Below, one piece after another: positions 36,241 to 50,157 of a stretch of 64,000 nt of DNA. A program made the translations under genes and the position numbers. The notes under the pieces were generated by a model. That model had not been told where the DNA came from and did not search any database. It saw only the letters and a list, made by a program, of their open reading frames with translations. The DNA lies in contig NW_024037072.1 in the NCBI RefSeq assembly GCF_015706575.1, forward strand, positions 18,043,162 through 18,107,161, read 5' to 3'. Every line of letters starts with the position of its first letter. Within the stretch, counting starts at the first letter, position 1. This stretch comes from Patiria miniata (lineage: Eukaryota > Echinodermata > Asteroidea > Valvatida > Asterinidae).

Positions 36241-39200
36241 GGCCCCTTTTCCATCTTTCTTATTAATATTTCACGTGTCTTTAGAGAAATTATGAAAGAA
36301 TATCGATTTAAAAAAAAGTCGTCTTCACTCCTGTTCTACAGTATACAATTATGAGCTTTAATCTTTATGCTTACACAATTGCAGCGATAACATTATTGCA
36401 GTATGCGACTAACGGTTTCAAGCGAATTGTGTATGAGATTTATAATGTTCAGAACATTGTCAAGGACGCCAATAAAACATTGATGCGAACCTTCAAAGGT
36501 AAGTGCACTCAGTCACTTCCCAAGGGCCTGATAATAATCCATTATAAACCTTAAACGGTTCTGCGAGAGTGCTTTATACGATAACTCTATAATTATTATT
36601 TTAATTGTTAGAAAAGCTGCATGAGGTCCGTGCAAAGGGTAATTGCTTGCACATAGTAAACATTCGTGGTGAGTCTTTTTTTTTTTTTTTTACGTCAACA
36701 AAGTCTTCCTTGTACGCGAGATGTTTGCTGTGCAACTATACCACAGGCCTCACGAGGCGGAAACCCAATTTAAACTAGTGATTGATTAATGTGTCATCAA
36801 AGTTGATAAAAGCTGCATGTGCGTAACTCTATAGAGACCGGACAATATAGGACTGTGTTTATTTTGCCGCTTTCCAAGGGTAGTGCAAATGCCTAAAACA
36901 AAGTCAAATGTTTGCAGTCAAATTTAAGTGTTTCTTAATACCGCTCCCCGCTGTACAACATACAAAACGTGTATGCCCGGTATACCATTTGTAAGGGGGC
37001 CGTGCGCCATGACATGAAGTTTACACTGCAACGTGTTTTGCACGAGTGTTCATTTCTCTGAAATATTTGTAAACTTAGTGACATCTCTTTTGGTCAAAAT
37101 TTGTTTAAATTTGTGCAAAACATTTTGCATAAATTTTGTTCTTAGACATAATAAATTATATGTACCGATGCAACAATGTATCACTAAAACCAAAAAGCAC
37201 CATGACGAAACCCCCAAAAATCTGGGGAAATGTGTTGCTACAGCTGTAACACCCTTCCTCCATGGTAACACTGAAGCTTCTGCCGAATATGACAATACAC
37301 TTTTTTTCATATGGAAATTCGCATTAGCATAAAATACTAAAAGGCATCGAAACACCTTTGGAAGTGGCAATTATGAAGATTGAAAATAAACATAAATGGG
37401 ACACAAAAGGTGCATTAAAAGAATTGCCCTTTAACTATTTTGTTCCAGGCTCCTCCGAAATCTACCTGCATGATATAAAGGCACGTCTGTTAAAGTGGCA
37501 CTAAACATAGAAAGGGCTGTACTCCTTATAATCCTGCAAAGTATTTCAAAACTACCAGGTGAATTTTCAAAGAGCTGGGAGTGCTAGGGTGCAGTGATTT
37601 AATTATTGCGCTTTAATATTTCAAGGATGCCTTTAAACAACGCACCTGGCACTGTCGCTCCAACGCAATGTACAATACATTTGTTACAGGCAATTCGTAA
37701 GTGGTTTGAAATCGTGTTTCGTAAGACTACACTTGAACTTCTTATTAGTCCCGGGGGAGTGTGAGATATGTCCATGTAAATGTGGAATAACTAAATGTTG
37801 ACTATGTCCGAACCGATCCGAAACGTTACAAATTTGGAGAATGTAATTTTACCTTTTATATGTACATTTTACCTGCTTGTGTTTGCTCAACACATTGTGA
37901 TTTGATCCCAAATATCAGCCTTCATCTCAACTGTTACACACTAAGGCCCAGCCGACAGTGGTATTCGCACCAATCCTCAATATTTCCTGCCTGTCCTAAC
38001 TTTGAAACATGCAGTTTCCTAATTGAGTTGTATAGCTGAATTAATAATTGCCTATGATGCAATATTAGGCTTATATTGGGCCAATTTCAACTTTTTATGG
38101 TGTGATCATACTCTAAAATAAAGGAGGCGGATCCAGGTTTTGCTTTAGAAGTGGGTTTCGCTGTCAAGACGGGGATTTTTTCTACGGTTGTTTTCCTTTT
38201 TGGCGACCCAGGGGAGGTTATATTATCATACCCCTATTTACCTCCCCCTCTCCGTCGCGGACCCGACACTGACATATGAGGTAAAAAAAAAAAGAAGTCT
38301 ATTATATATATCTGGATTACTTCAAAGCAGCTTTATCACACCTTTGCATTGTTGATAAATTGTTGAAAATAACTACGATTTTATATCAATTAATACGTGT
38401 ATTGATGAAATATTAAAGTCAACTCAATGTCAAGTTTGCCAAGAAACCTGACAGTTTCCAGACACCTTACTCCGTAAACAGAGGCAGGTGGTTAGAAGTT
38501 GTGGGGCCGAACAGTCGGGTTCCCGCAGGGTCAGCCCCGTGTGTACAACCCTTCCGCTCGCTGATACTCGCTCGTCGGTCTTGGTAATCTATAAAGTGAA
38601 GTCCGCAGGCTTACAAATACAACTACACGTGCTCTCCCTTCCGCCCGCATTGATCGCTCGACACGCCGTCACGGTGTTGCCGTTGTTTGGCCCGTAAAAA
38701 AACCAAAACTTCGGGAAATTGCCAGCAATGATTGACCTTCTTGGCCGATGATCCGAGTGGTTGAGATGTGTGAACGGGGAGAGTCTGAGGAACCAACATC
38801 AGTTTCTCATTAATTTCCTTTTTAGGGGAAATAATTAGCTTCTTTTCAATGGAAAATAGTACCAAGTTTCAGTGTGTTGCCGTTCAGATGATGAACACCT
38901 GGCTCTGAATCCAATTGAGTGCGTTCAGTTTGTTCATCAGGACATACGCTAATTGTATTCAATATGGAGAAAATGATGTTAAGGGAAGCCGGATCGTGTT
39001 TTTTTTTCTGGACTTTTAAACCAGATTGAATTCTACAGCAAAGATTAGCGGTTTTGAATTAAGTTTAATCGATTGACGACGGGAGTTTATTACTTGGAAA
39101 AGTCTGATCTTCAACTCTTTACGGAGTACATGCATTATGCGGAATTGATCACAGCTTTAACCTTGGGTATGAAAAAAAAACGAAGCAATGTTTGTAATTT

Positions 39201-42200
39201 GCAAACTGGGATGTTTGCATTCTTAACTGTATCCTGGAAACAAACGTGTATTATTAACTTACCACCTACCAACAGAGGGCGGACGAAGGGTGGGGCATCT
39301 TTGCATTTTGTGCGCGTCATAAGCTTATCACTTGGATTTTAATCTTGGATAATGTATGGCGTTTGTTGTAAAATCGAAAAAGGTTTCAATTATTGCTGAT
39401 TCTTTACTTGTTCACTGTCAGTTTTTCAACTTGACAGTAAACGGCGATTTGCAAGTAATTAGTTCGGTATAGTTACCGACGGTTTTGGCGTAACATAATT
39501 TAAAAAAAAACACCTCGAGGACGTACAGAAACAAAATTGGCCTTAGTGACTGAATTTTCCAGGCTTTCTAAAAAAAAATGGCCTAAATTTGAATGTGCCT
39601 ATTAGTGAATGTGCCTTTTTAGCGAAATTCAAAGGAAAGCTTGAGAATTGTGTGTGGGGTTTATACAGTCATAAAAAAAATCCATGTGCGTGTCTTTACA
39701 CATCGGATATAATTTAGCATATAACTCAACTGATTTAGGGAAGCACAAAGCTCTACAATCTTGAGATACGAAATCAAGAGAGTGGCAATAAAACGTTTTA
39801 ACTCACGAAATAGAGAAGAATACGAGAGAAAAAAATAACCCCTAACAATTTTGCTGCAACACATGGGAATGAGGCACATTTGACTTGTTTATATGACCTG
39901 TCCCTCCAATATACTATCCGATATACCCAGGGGACGCGGAAGAGGTTGAGATGGAGGGGATTACTCCTTAAAAGCCTCGACACCGTGCGGCCGTTCTATC
40001 GAGCCGAGCGAGCGCCATAAGCGGCCATCCCAAGGATTAAGGCTGGCATTTCCGATGTTTAGACTGCCTTAGCCGGGATCATCTTATTTCTACCCGAAGT
40101 CGCCAGGAGGCGATACATTAAAATGTATTATACACTCAACGGAATAACATGAGTCAATGTTGTCATGTTTCTGCAGTCGCAAGTCCACCTTTCAATATCG
40201 TCAGTTTGGCCCGGGCGGGAAAGGACACCAACCCCAATCCAAATACCGTTTGATGTTGATTGGCTGTGGCTTGTTCTCGCCTGAATACGCAAATTGAAGA
40301 AGCGTATTATATTCTGCTAAGCATCTATTTTATGTTTTAGTTTCCCATGCTTTATTGGTCAGACTGGCAGTTCACAAGCTGTCTAACGTTGAACCACCGT
40401 AACTTGGTTTTGGCAGGTTGGTTAACTGGAACTTTCTAATCAAAAGCAATACAGGTGAAAATAGTTTCTCCATACTATTTTGACCCATATATCGATATGC
40501 ATTCATTATCAACAGACGCGAATAAAATTGTCGATTTGTCCTTCTTTGCTATTAAAGTGGTCGGCTAAATTTGGAAAAGACCTGTTCAATTGTAGACCTT
40601 TTATTAAAAAAAAATTCAGCCGGTTACGTATTCTGTGTTCAGCCTAAACAAAATTCAAATGCAAGAGTGGAATGACAAACTCTCTCCCCAGCTGATGCCA
40701 AGGGCTAGGGACGGGGCATCATCGGATAGCCACGATCGTGCTGGCAAGCAATGTAGCTTTCAGAGAGGATTATCTCGGTCTCTGAACTTTTCAGATTCGA
40801 GTCCGGACAGCAACCCACATTTGTGACATGGCATTATTGCATATACAGAGGAATCAACCCATCACACCGTTTGAAAAATTAATGTCAGAGTGAACATTAT
40901 AGTGAATTTCCCTAGGCGAAAATAATTATCCAAAAATTGATTTTGTTCTCCAAACCGCAGATTTGTCTATAGGTCCCTATTTTGTCCCAATAAGGGTTCA
41001 TTTTCTGCTTAAGGATTATCAAGTTTTATTACATGAATGTCCGTTGAAAGTGTTTTCATTTTGTTCGGTATAAAAAAGGTTTTTAAATTATTGCGAAGCC
41101 ACAATTTAATTAGTCACGGCTGGGAACAAACCCAGCTTTCGAAAACCCTTCGTGTGACGCCATACACTGGTGAAACAAATTATTTGCGTAGAAAACAGTC
41201 AAACTTACGAATTTATCTAGAGTGTTTTCAGAGTTCGCAGTGATATCCACGTGTAGGCCTATACACCAAAGTACCAAATTGGAAAATTGCGAATAACAGG
41301 AATAGACATATTGTCACCACTGACTGGACAATACTGGTGCATGAATTTTGAGCACTTACTGCAGTAAGATTACGCAGTTTTTGCCTTGTCAATACAGCTG
41401 GACATTTGCAACATGTCCTGGTAACAGAAAGCAACAAGCTTATTTGCTATGCATTAATATCACCTAGGCAGTGCGTCTATGCGACCTCAACCGCGTTCCC
41501 ATTGTGTCGAGCAGTGCGCTCCATTCTACTAGCTGCTTTCTCAGCCTGGTACTGGATCCTCAGCATGCTCAAATCTTGTACATTATAATTGGGTATACGG
41601 AATAGTCTTGTGCCAGGCCATGTTTAAATCGGTGTTTGTTTCTGCGTGCGGCGTCCAGGGTACAGACGGAAATAATTCGTCGTGGCGTGAGATCGAAATA
41701 CAAATGACTTTTTTCAAAAAATTGTAATGTTATAATCTACCTATCCAACATTCAGTACTCCACATTATTATAAGCAAAATGTACAGGGGTGATTTTTTTT
41801 AAGAGCAGATACTGCACTTACACTGGAGCACAATAACCAGCAATGCCCCACCTCGTCCCCATTGTGTCGAGCAGCACGATCCTTTACTAGCTGCTCTCTC
41901 GCCCTGTTGCCCTGGTAATCAATCATTTACATGTTAAAAAATTTGAATATTATAATATAGGTACAAAATAGTCGGGAGCCTTTATTAACACAGTGAGGCA
42001 ATATTTGTTTTGCGGAAAACACATACTTGTTCAGAGCTCCAATACAGCATTACAAAAGGGAGAATGGTTTTCGAGACGGATTGGGCATAATAATTGACAA
42101 TGAAAGTTAACACACGTAATATACGTCAGAACTAAAATCATCAGGTACAAGATTTATTTGTCCCAGACTCGCTATTTCGGGATCGTATCAGAATACAGGA

Positions 42201-42444
42201 AGCAAGCTACAGTCACGCTAGCACCAAAATCGGCCTCACGTACTGTCATTCGTGCATGTCACAATATAGTTTCCAAAAATAACACGATACAAAAATGCCA
42301 TTGCTGGTTTCACTAAGTCTCTAATGGTAAGCAGGTCACTAGTCTGCCGGAGATATGCAGTCAAAGTAAGTAGATGATGGCAAACGAGGTTCTGTACCAT
42401 GTAGGCCTGCTCCCTTTTTGCTGGTCGCAGAGGGCCAGCCTGTT
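36241..42444. other. Intergenic, no recognised gene (about 6.2 kb)
   Basis: Candidate signals only. An open frame at 36351-36554 reaches a donor-like AAAG|GTAAGT near 36500 and could be an exon, but the peptide (NGFKRIVYEIYNVQNIV) is not recognised. At 38125-38275 a GGAGGCGGATCCAGG start and G/C-rich interior look like decayed GGCGGATCC-type repeat. A CpG-rich patch lies at about 39960-40090. Confidence 0.35.
41498..41985 (+). repeat. Diverged direct duplication, 360-bp offset
   Basis: CCCATTGTGTCGAGCAG occurs at 41498 and again at 41858, each followed by ACTAGCTGCT and, about 75 bases on, ATTATAAT, a GGGTA/AGGTA word and ATAGTC. About 125 bases of each copy are alignable. It could be an old tandem duplication or two copies of a repeat. 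Confidence 0.6.
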
Positions 42445-42543
42445 GTCGTCTGGGTACCTGACTGCATGACTGACCCACTGACTACATGTCGTTAAATGAC
42501 ATGTAGTCAGTCGGTCAGTCAGGCAGTCAGGTACCCAGACGAC
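42445..42543. repeat. 99-bp hairpin (inverted repeat)
   Basis: GTCGTCTGGGTACCTGACTG on the left is mirrored by CAGTCAGGTACCCAGACGAC on the right. The arms are about 46 bases with few mismatches and meet around CTACATGTCGTTAAATGACATGTAG. The arms contain repeated CAGTCAG/TGACTGA words. No TSD or coding content. It could be a very short foldback element. Confidence 0.85.
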
Positions 42544-44461
42544 ATTTTGTGACTGGTTACCTTTCTCAGTCACTGACTTGTACTTTACCTATCTATACAC
42601 TCCACATGTGCATCAGTTTGGCACCGCTTGTTTCATGTATTTTCATGATGCATGTTCTCCACAAGAATGGCGAAAGAAGATTTTTCCTTTCCATCACCTT
42701 ACCACTACAGCTTATTATACGAACGTGTTTAGCCATTCTGATTTTTTTGAAAAGAATTTGTGCGCTCTTTTCCAGGTTTGCCTAGTATTGGCTTGGGTTG
42801 ATCGGCATTAGGGTATTTCATTGTGTAAAGCTTTATTATCTTACTCGGAAATAGAGAAAAGGCCAAGGATGACTATATAAGCATTTTTAACCATGCATTC
42901 TAAACTGGCGTATTGGTTGCCACTCCGTAATTATTGCAATATACATGTATGGATACACGTCAAAAAGTTTGAGAATCTGCCCCTGCTCCAATCACAAATG
43001 TTCCAAAATGTGTAATCTTCTTTCTCCGCTTGTCAGCAAGATCCTGCATGATTTACGATGCAATGTTTCGCTTGCTATCAGCTTTGGTTAGCTTTTATCT
43101 TACCAGGCTGCAGACGAGTTACAAACAGTTGTAATGCTACAACACGTCACCTGTGACGTCATGCCGACTGGCAACCGACAGACAAAACAAACACCTCAGG
43201 GTCTTTCTCACGTTGTTCCATATTAAACAGTAACATATCAACCCTTGTTAACCAGCCGCATTACAAGATGTATACATGCAATGAAGAAGACAACAGTTTG
43301 TTGTTAGGTTGCGTCACGTGACAACAACATCCAGTTTGATAAATAGATGTGACACAGTCTATACATTCTATGCCGTCATACAAAGTACTATGGATTTATC
43401 ACCACCTTCGCCAAAAGACTGCAAAATCACATTTACAACTGTCTATGGTAAAAAGGAGTGCATTCCCATACATGAATTACCATGATATACAACCCACGAA
43501 CATATACATTGCTTATTATCAGAAGTCAGCTAGCCCTGGGCTGGGTATCCTCACCCAGCCGAAAAAAAACTCCAGACAATCCTCTAAACTAAATTATCTC
43601 CTGATGAAGACTCAGTTTATATGTCACAATATGGCAACTCGTCAGTCATTTACTGGTTGAAAATTTGCTTTAGGCAATCCTTCCCGAGAGGTGAATGTTT
43701 ACCACCGGTTCACTAAGTATGCGAGTCTAAGGACTGATTTTCCGGATAGAAGGGTGGTATTACCCTCCCCCACGGCTTAAGGGAATCTAACCGGTATCAA
43801 GTTACAAGAGTTTAATAACCGTTAATGGAATATGGACCAGTGTTCGTACTCTATAATCAGGACGATGCCCTCCAGGATTGCTCATGATGTCAGTTGGTGT
43901 TATCCTGAGGTTCAGAAAATTGAATGAGCCCGTAGCAGCACACGTATATAATCCGGATGATACGGGAAGTACTACGTACTTTGTGAAGTACATTTGTTTA
44001 ACTATCATGTTTATCTTCTGTTTTAATGTTTATGCTAATAATATACTTCTGTATTTTATAATATATTTTTTTAATATGCACATGTAAATGTATTTCTACT
44101 TTTTGTAACCAAGTGCAATTCATCCGCAAGGCGGCAATACAATGGATTGTTTTAATAAACCAGTAATAATAACGATGATGATAATAATCTGAATCGAGCT
44201 TTGCCTAAAAAAAAAATGATTTAAAAAAACATGTCATGCATTGATCATTGACCACTGTCAGCGTTGTCCCAGCAACACGAACACTTAGATGACGTATACA
44301 TCTGTACATGTGTGTTTGTATCAGTGGTCCGTGTGTATTGTTCGTGTTCGTTGTACCATAAGTAGACTGTAAGTGAATAACTAATAAATAATGCATGTGT
44401 CTTATGAATATTCATGTTGCCATGGTCTCATCTTTTGTTTCTTATGGCGTTCTTGGCATTC
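42544..44461. other. Intergenic, no gene seen
   Basis: Short ORFs only. A CRE-like TGTGACGTCATG lies near 43152. The segment at about 43970-44160 ends AAGTGCAATTCATCCGCAAGGCGGCAATACA, which has the flavour of a non-LTR retrotransposon 3' end but no supporting ORF. Confidence 0.35.
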
Positions 44462-44661
44462 TATAAAAACCTCTGCCTGTCATGTGACCCGCAGCCCGCA
44501 CGTTTTAAAAAATTACGTCAGTCAAACGCCGATCGCGATCAAACTCACTGAATATAGCATTTTGCTGACTGCAAACTTGCAAAATATCGCCGTAGACCAA
44601 GTCTTGAAATCGGCGAAGAACTCCAAGAGTCAAACTGGACTTTGATCTGCCATCAGACCGT
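44462..44661 (+). promoter_or_regulatory. Candidate TATA promoter and noncoding first exon
   Basis: A TATAAAAA box at 44462-44469 is followed by about 165 bases without an ATG and a strong donor, GACC|GTAAGT (GT at 44660-44661). An acceptor ATTGCAG lies at 44983-44989 and an AATAAA at about 45600. Together they could define a two-exon transcript. Its second exon has only tiny ORFs (the first ATG frame is 6 codons), so it would be noncoding or a 5' UTR. Confidence 0.3.
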
Positions 44662-44989
44662 AAGTTTGAGGTTTTGATTTTTTTTAAATAAACATGTTTT
44701 TGATTGTGTTACTTAGATGGCAGTAATATATCTTGAGCGTTACTTGATATAAGGCGTTTGTGTAAATATCCTAGAGACATCGTGTTTCTTAAAGATCAAA
44801 TGAAAATATATTTTCTAGATTAATTCTCTGTTTTATATCTTGCTTAAATTGAGCGTTTATTACCTTTTATTAGAGTCCTTAAAATTTGGCTCTATGATCA
44901 TTTAATAGTTTGATCAATTTTGATTTAACTATTTACAATTTTAGGGTGTATGCATGTTCTTATTAAATCCATAATCATAAATATTGCAG

Positions 44990-45605
44990 ATGGTAAACTG
45001 GCTTAGCTAGAAGCTGTTTTTCCGAAGAGACCGTCGCTTGAGGCAGACAGGCTGACACCAGCTACCCAGCGTCACCGCCGTCAAGCTGGTCGAGCGTGAC
45101 GCCCGGTTTTCACATCACCCGGCTGCCTACAGCAGAGGCTCCGTCGAGTTGGCTGCGCACCGTCAAGCCAGTGGTCCAAGTGCGAGAGAGTACTCCACCC
45201 ATGCACATGCCAACGCAACTTGAACCGTAAACTACAGTGGGCCCTAAATATATTAAATAATTATTGCCGGCTTAGAGTAGGTTTAATATAATATTATTAA
45301 AGTTCATTTAATTAGGTGATTTAACTATGTGTTCTTGTTTGCTTCATTAATTGTTCTTCTTGGCGTAGGATAAACTTGTGTTTAGTTAATTTGGTTAATT
45401 TAAATAGATTTGGTTGACTTTAAGTTCTATACTCCAAGCTCTTGACTTTTCTGCATTTAATTGATTGATCCATTTTCTTTACCTAAGGTTAGTTTTATAC
45501 CCATCACTGGTATTTCACATGCTCCTAAACCTTGATCTACATTATTTATCCGGTCACTATCGCCTCATTCTGTAAATAATATTCGTTAGGATTTGTACAT
45601 AATAA
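44990..45605 (+). ncRNA. Possible second exon of a noncoding transcript
   Basis: Begins after ATATTGCAG. The first 250 bases are GC-richer than the surroundings and end near ACTACAGTGGG. The rest is AT-rich and finishes with AATAAA near 45600. No long ORF. The call depends on the upstream TATA and donor being real. Confidence 0.2.
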
Positions 45606-48044
45606 AATTATTTGTAAAGATTATTTGTCGCCTGTAAATATACAGTTTGTGCATATTAAATAATTTGTAAATAGAAAGAACGTCTCAGAGGATTATTCTT
45701 GGTGTTTGCACGAAGTTGTGAGTGGGAAAACCAGTCCCGAAAATTTCACTGCACTAATTTCTTGGGGGCAGTTGTGACAACCACACATGATAAAAAAAAT
45801 ATGATTAATGAGAATTTCAAGTTTGACCTTGACCTTATACTTTCAACATTTGCCATATGTTTGTGCCAGCTGTTAGTCATATTTTCATTTTAGTTCAGCA
45901 TATCCCGGCCTTGTTTAGAAAAATGTGCCATTTGTTTGTTACTATTAGAAAATATATTATAATTTCATTTATAAGCACTTTTATAGTAATCACAAAAATC
46001 ACAGGTGACAAAGCATTTCCAAGTAAAGGTCCCTACGAATGGAATAGAGTCCCAAGACACATCTGAGATCCAAAGTCAGACTTAAAGGTCGCAAACCTTC
46101 AGCGTACATATACGTTTTGATTTCTTGTTTCATTTTCTCTATTAAATCGGGTTTTTTTTTGCCTGTATTATTCTCCCCGTCTTTAAATGTTAAATACTCC
46201 AGGCTGTCATTGTGGCATCAGTTATCTTATCTATATCTGTTGACCGCAAAATATCATTCCTGTAATGCCAGGGATACTACCAAGCGCCAGAAGGTAGAAA
46301 TTCCACCATGTGTGAGGAATCTAGGTGTATCGGTGACTCCTGTCACCGATCATATAATGTCAGCTCTACCTGTGTTCTTTGGGGCTATATTCCACTTCTG
46401 AAAAGAGCTCCCCTCAACTCACAAAGTCTTTCTCATCTATAATCCAGCGATTGGGAAATAAAGCTACCGGACTTTTTTGCAGTCGTCCATGATATCTTAT
46501 GGAGAGTTGTAATTCAAAGATGATGGTAAATATTAGAGAAACCTTGGCCACTACCTCAGACAACAAAGAAACGATTTGCTATAGAGTACAGAGGGGTTGC
46601 CCCGACTTCCATTTGTTTTCGTTTCATTTCTCGTTATAGGCCTAATGGAGACAACTTGTTAGCAACGAAAAATTAGGGATAGCAGATGAAGGATGAAGAA
46701 AAGGTATAATGAAGACAGGTTGGAGAAAAAGTATCATGGAGGAATGTAATGGTTCAGAAAGACGAAGCATTCCTTGGGCAGAAAGAGTGGTATCAGACTC
46801 CTCATGTACGCTAACAAGCTGCCAGAATAACATCCACTTTCCCTTTAATTCATTTTCGCTGTACAAAGTCTAATCACATTTTGTGTACTAAATCTATATG
46901 CTGAGACGAAATATTGGAAATATTGTTTGCTGTACAGACGCATGTGAATATCCGATTATCTAAAATGAAAGTAGCGGTCGACGCTCATATTCGCAGTAAC
47001 ACAAATCGGATATCCAAAACCAAACAAACTTTGTTGTCATTCCCATTATAGCTCATTGATCTATAATTATACTATGGGAGCATTGCATTGGCTCTGTATG
47101 GGTAACATTGTATTGTGAACTGGCGAGTCTGGATTCGGCCGTGACTCACAGTTGGCGAGACACAATATGCGTTGGCCCGCGCTAGGCTGCATCCACAAGA
47201 TGATGTAGGTTGTAACTGTCATCTTTGGCTCAGCGAGTATAGTACGAAGCCGGGGCGTCAAATATTAGTGTTTTTTTCCTGCAACCAAGTATGGTCAAGT
47301 TACGTGAAACATAATTACGTTAAAAAATTAACCATGGGATTTAAGATAACCTTATTAGGGTTACAAGTCGAGTTCAGATCGAAGCAATTCCTGGCATAGT
47401 GGTAATTAGTGGTATTTTGGATGTGATGGGCGCCGTAATAATGTTCAAATCACAGTGACCTTAATTCCTCCTTTATTCCCCGTACAACTTTACTCGTGTT
47501 TAATCCTGCCCTTGTCTTCAATCAAATATTTTTTTTTCTGTTTATTTGCGGTTCATTGTGCTGAGTAGTGGTTTTTTTTAAGAGAAGTAAAATATCCAAG
47601 AACCATTCCACCAACAAGTGACGCATGTGCATTATTGTCAGTGACTGTTCTAGGTTGCAGGAAAAAGTGCGTTCAGAACCACGTCGGTAAAGTGTTGCCA
47701 AGTCACGCCTGATTGGCAGCTCGGTGGAAAAAATGATGCAGCAGGGCCGGGAAGAAGCTACATACGGGAGAACGAGGCATCGGAGGAGCTAAAACAAATA
47801 AAGTGACGAGCTGGCGTTGATAATTACTGACGAGAGAAACTTGTTCGTCTTGGCTATAGCCGCTGAGAAAACCATATGTAGCAAGATATGCGACAGAGGG
47901 AACCCCTCCCCCTCTTTTGTGTTTGTCATTGTGTTACCAGAACCTCAGGAATTATTTTGAGATATCTGGGGGGGGGGGGGGGTGGGTAGCTATAGTTTAG
48001 GGTGTGTATATGGTATAGATACATGGGGCTGGGGGTAACCAGTT
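45606..48044. other. Intergenic; weak hints of retrotransposon debris
   Basis: A frame at about 46025-46065 reads YEWNRVPRHI and another at about 46310-46400 reads VRNLGVSV...DHIMSA. Both resemble C-terminal motifs of non-LTR reverse transcriptases (WN-LP--I and NLGV---HI) but are in reversed order and interrupted. A 15-base G run lies at 47968-47982. No gene seen. Confidence 0.25.
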
Positions 48045-48184
48045 CCAGTGTTGTAGTCGAGACCGGATAGTCCGAGACCGAGACCAAGACCGAGACCTGA
48101 AGTTGCGAGACCGAGACCGAGACCTGCCCCTTCAAGGCGGACCGAGACCGAGACCGAAATGGTCCGAGACCGAGACCGAGACCG
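48045..48184 (+). repeat. GAGACC hexamer repeat, block A
   Basis: Starts CCAGTGTTGTAGTCGAGACC and continues as GAGACCGAGACC arrays with short spacers (CTGAAGTTGC, CCCCTTCAAGGCG). The antisense ORF is an Arg-Ser run, not a real SR protein. The terminal CCAGTGTTGTAG matches, inverted, the right end of block B. Confidence 0.8.
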
Positions 48185-50157
48185 CAGATAATAAATAACA
48201 AATATCTAAATAAACAACAAGACACTAATTACAGCTGAACAGTCTGTCCTTGAGATGTTGATGTTCATGGGGATATGAAGGAAGTGATTGAAAGTTAGGA
48301 ATCACTTGTACCTGCTTAATTGTGTCATGCGAGTGCTCTTCGTGTTTGCTTCATGCCATAACTTACAACATGGCAACATAATTCGTTATTGTCACAATCA
48401 ATTTAAAAATTGGAAACAACCTAATTTAAAGAAGGGGAAAACCTTATTTGATGAACTCCATATATTTTTGCCACTTTTTAAAAAATATTTTTTTTTTTAA
48501 ATATTGTTTAACTACTATAAAGTGTGAATCTGATGAAGAAACTGTAACTTAGGAGTACGACAAGTTGTACTAGTTTTTGCAAAACTTGAACATGTTGAGA
48601 CTTGACAAAAGTAAAAGTTAAAGGTGGATGTTTCATCTGTTATAGGAACTCGGACCCTAATCTCCACAGCCACCCCTTGGTTTCAGCAATGACCACTAAC
48701 GGATATTTCAATGCAACTTTAATTTTACATTGGACCTCCTTGTAAACCTGATTCGAAAAAAAATTGGAGCAAGAAAATTTTGATTTATTTTTTAAAATTT
48801 CAGTCATGGAATATAGATTTGTACATGTAGACCAAAACATTGAGAGATGGTAGCCAGATATGGATTGGTCTGCCCCCCCCCCCATCCTTCTTTGTGATTC
48901 TCCTTCCAACCCTGCATGTTTGTGTGTCCCCTACATGTTTGTTTCTTGTTCCTCTGTCATTTACCTCTGAAGAAGGCCTGGCTAAGGCTGAAATGTAATG
49001 CCACTTTATTTTTGTTTAATGTCAATATAAACGTTACATATACTATAGAAGATTGATGAACCATACTTGCCTGATCTATTAAATGTTAATCTGCCCGCCG
49101 TCATCATCGTCATTAGCCTATTTGAGAATATGGCCGACACAATAGAAGGGCGCTGTAACAAACTGAATGTGGTGGGCGAGATGTACTTTTAGGATTCATG
49201 GCTCAGTGCGCACGCCTCTCTGTGTTTTGTACCGTGCCATCGTTTTGCCCGCATCGGCTACTTTGCTGGGTGATTTACTTGAATATTTTAGTGATTAACA
49301 AGTACGACATATTGCCAATATATTAATCGTTTATTGTGATGGCCGTAAACAGCATAAAGCGATTAATGGAACACAATTCTTCTCGACTCATGCAAATGCA
49401 ATTGACATTTAGGAAGGAGACGAGGCAGGCAATTAGACTCTATTTTTGTGTGACTATGGCAGTAGCTCAATTTGTGTTTATCACAGATGAAAAGATGAAT
49501 ACATGGCGAGTCAAAAAGAAAGTGACCGTATGATAAAAAAGATAATGGCACGCTCCATTTTGTAAAATAATAATAATTGGGATAAAGAACATGTTATTGA
49601 GTAGTAACTGTGAACATTTCACGTAATTTGCATACTCTATTCCCAAGTCGTGTCTATTTTAATAAAGAGATCACAACATTCAGCTGTCCACCTCTAATAC
49701 CAATTTAACGGTCTACGAATGGATGAATATCCATTAATAAATATAATGGAAAAAAAAAACGTTTTCCCGCCTCCACGAATAAAGGAAAAATTGAAAAGGA
49801 AAATAGAAAAAAAAATCACCAATATTTCTAGGGGAAAAGAGTTGAATTGTTCCCCATATTTAAAACACAAAATCTGACGGTAAATATAATGTTTCAGTCT
49901 TGATTCATAAGATTTAAATCTCAGTTGTATTTGGAATCAATGAGGATGGCTATAAAGTGCTTGTTTCAACAGATCATCCCACAATAAAAACGAGAAATAA
50001 GAAGAGGAGCAATGGTTATTGGACTATTCCTCACTCACTAGAAAGTGAAGAGAGACATGTCCATTAGCATCACACTGCAGTCACATTTGCCCTAAACTGA
50101 TTCTTTACTTAACCCTAAAAGGGCCGGGCGGAATCCGTCCCCCTCCCTCACTTTTTG
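48185..50157. other. Intergenic, no gene seen (about 2 kb)
   Basis: AT-rich with short ORFs. Poly-C at about 48875-48884. No recognisable protein. Confidence 0.4.

Noticed and set aside
35800..36295. Several 80-115 codon ORFs with NGTSDQWD repeats
   Set aside because: All are translations of the foldback element's 16-bp repeat in different frames.
46010..46400. Reverse transcriptase C-terminal remnants
   Set aside because: Two short motif-like peptides are in the wrong order and interrupted; too weak for a feature call.
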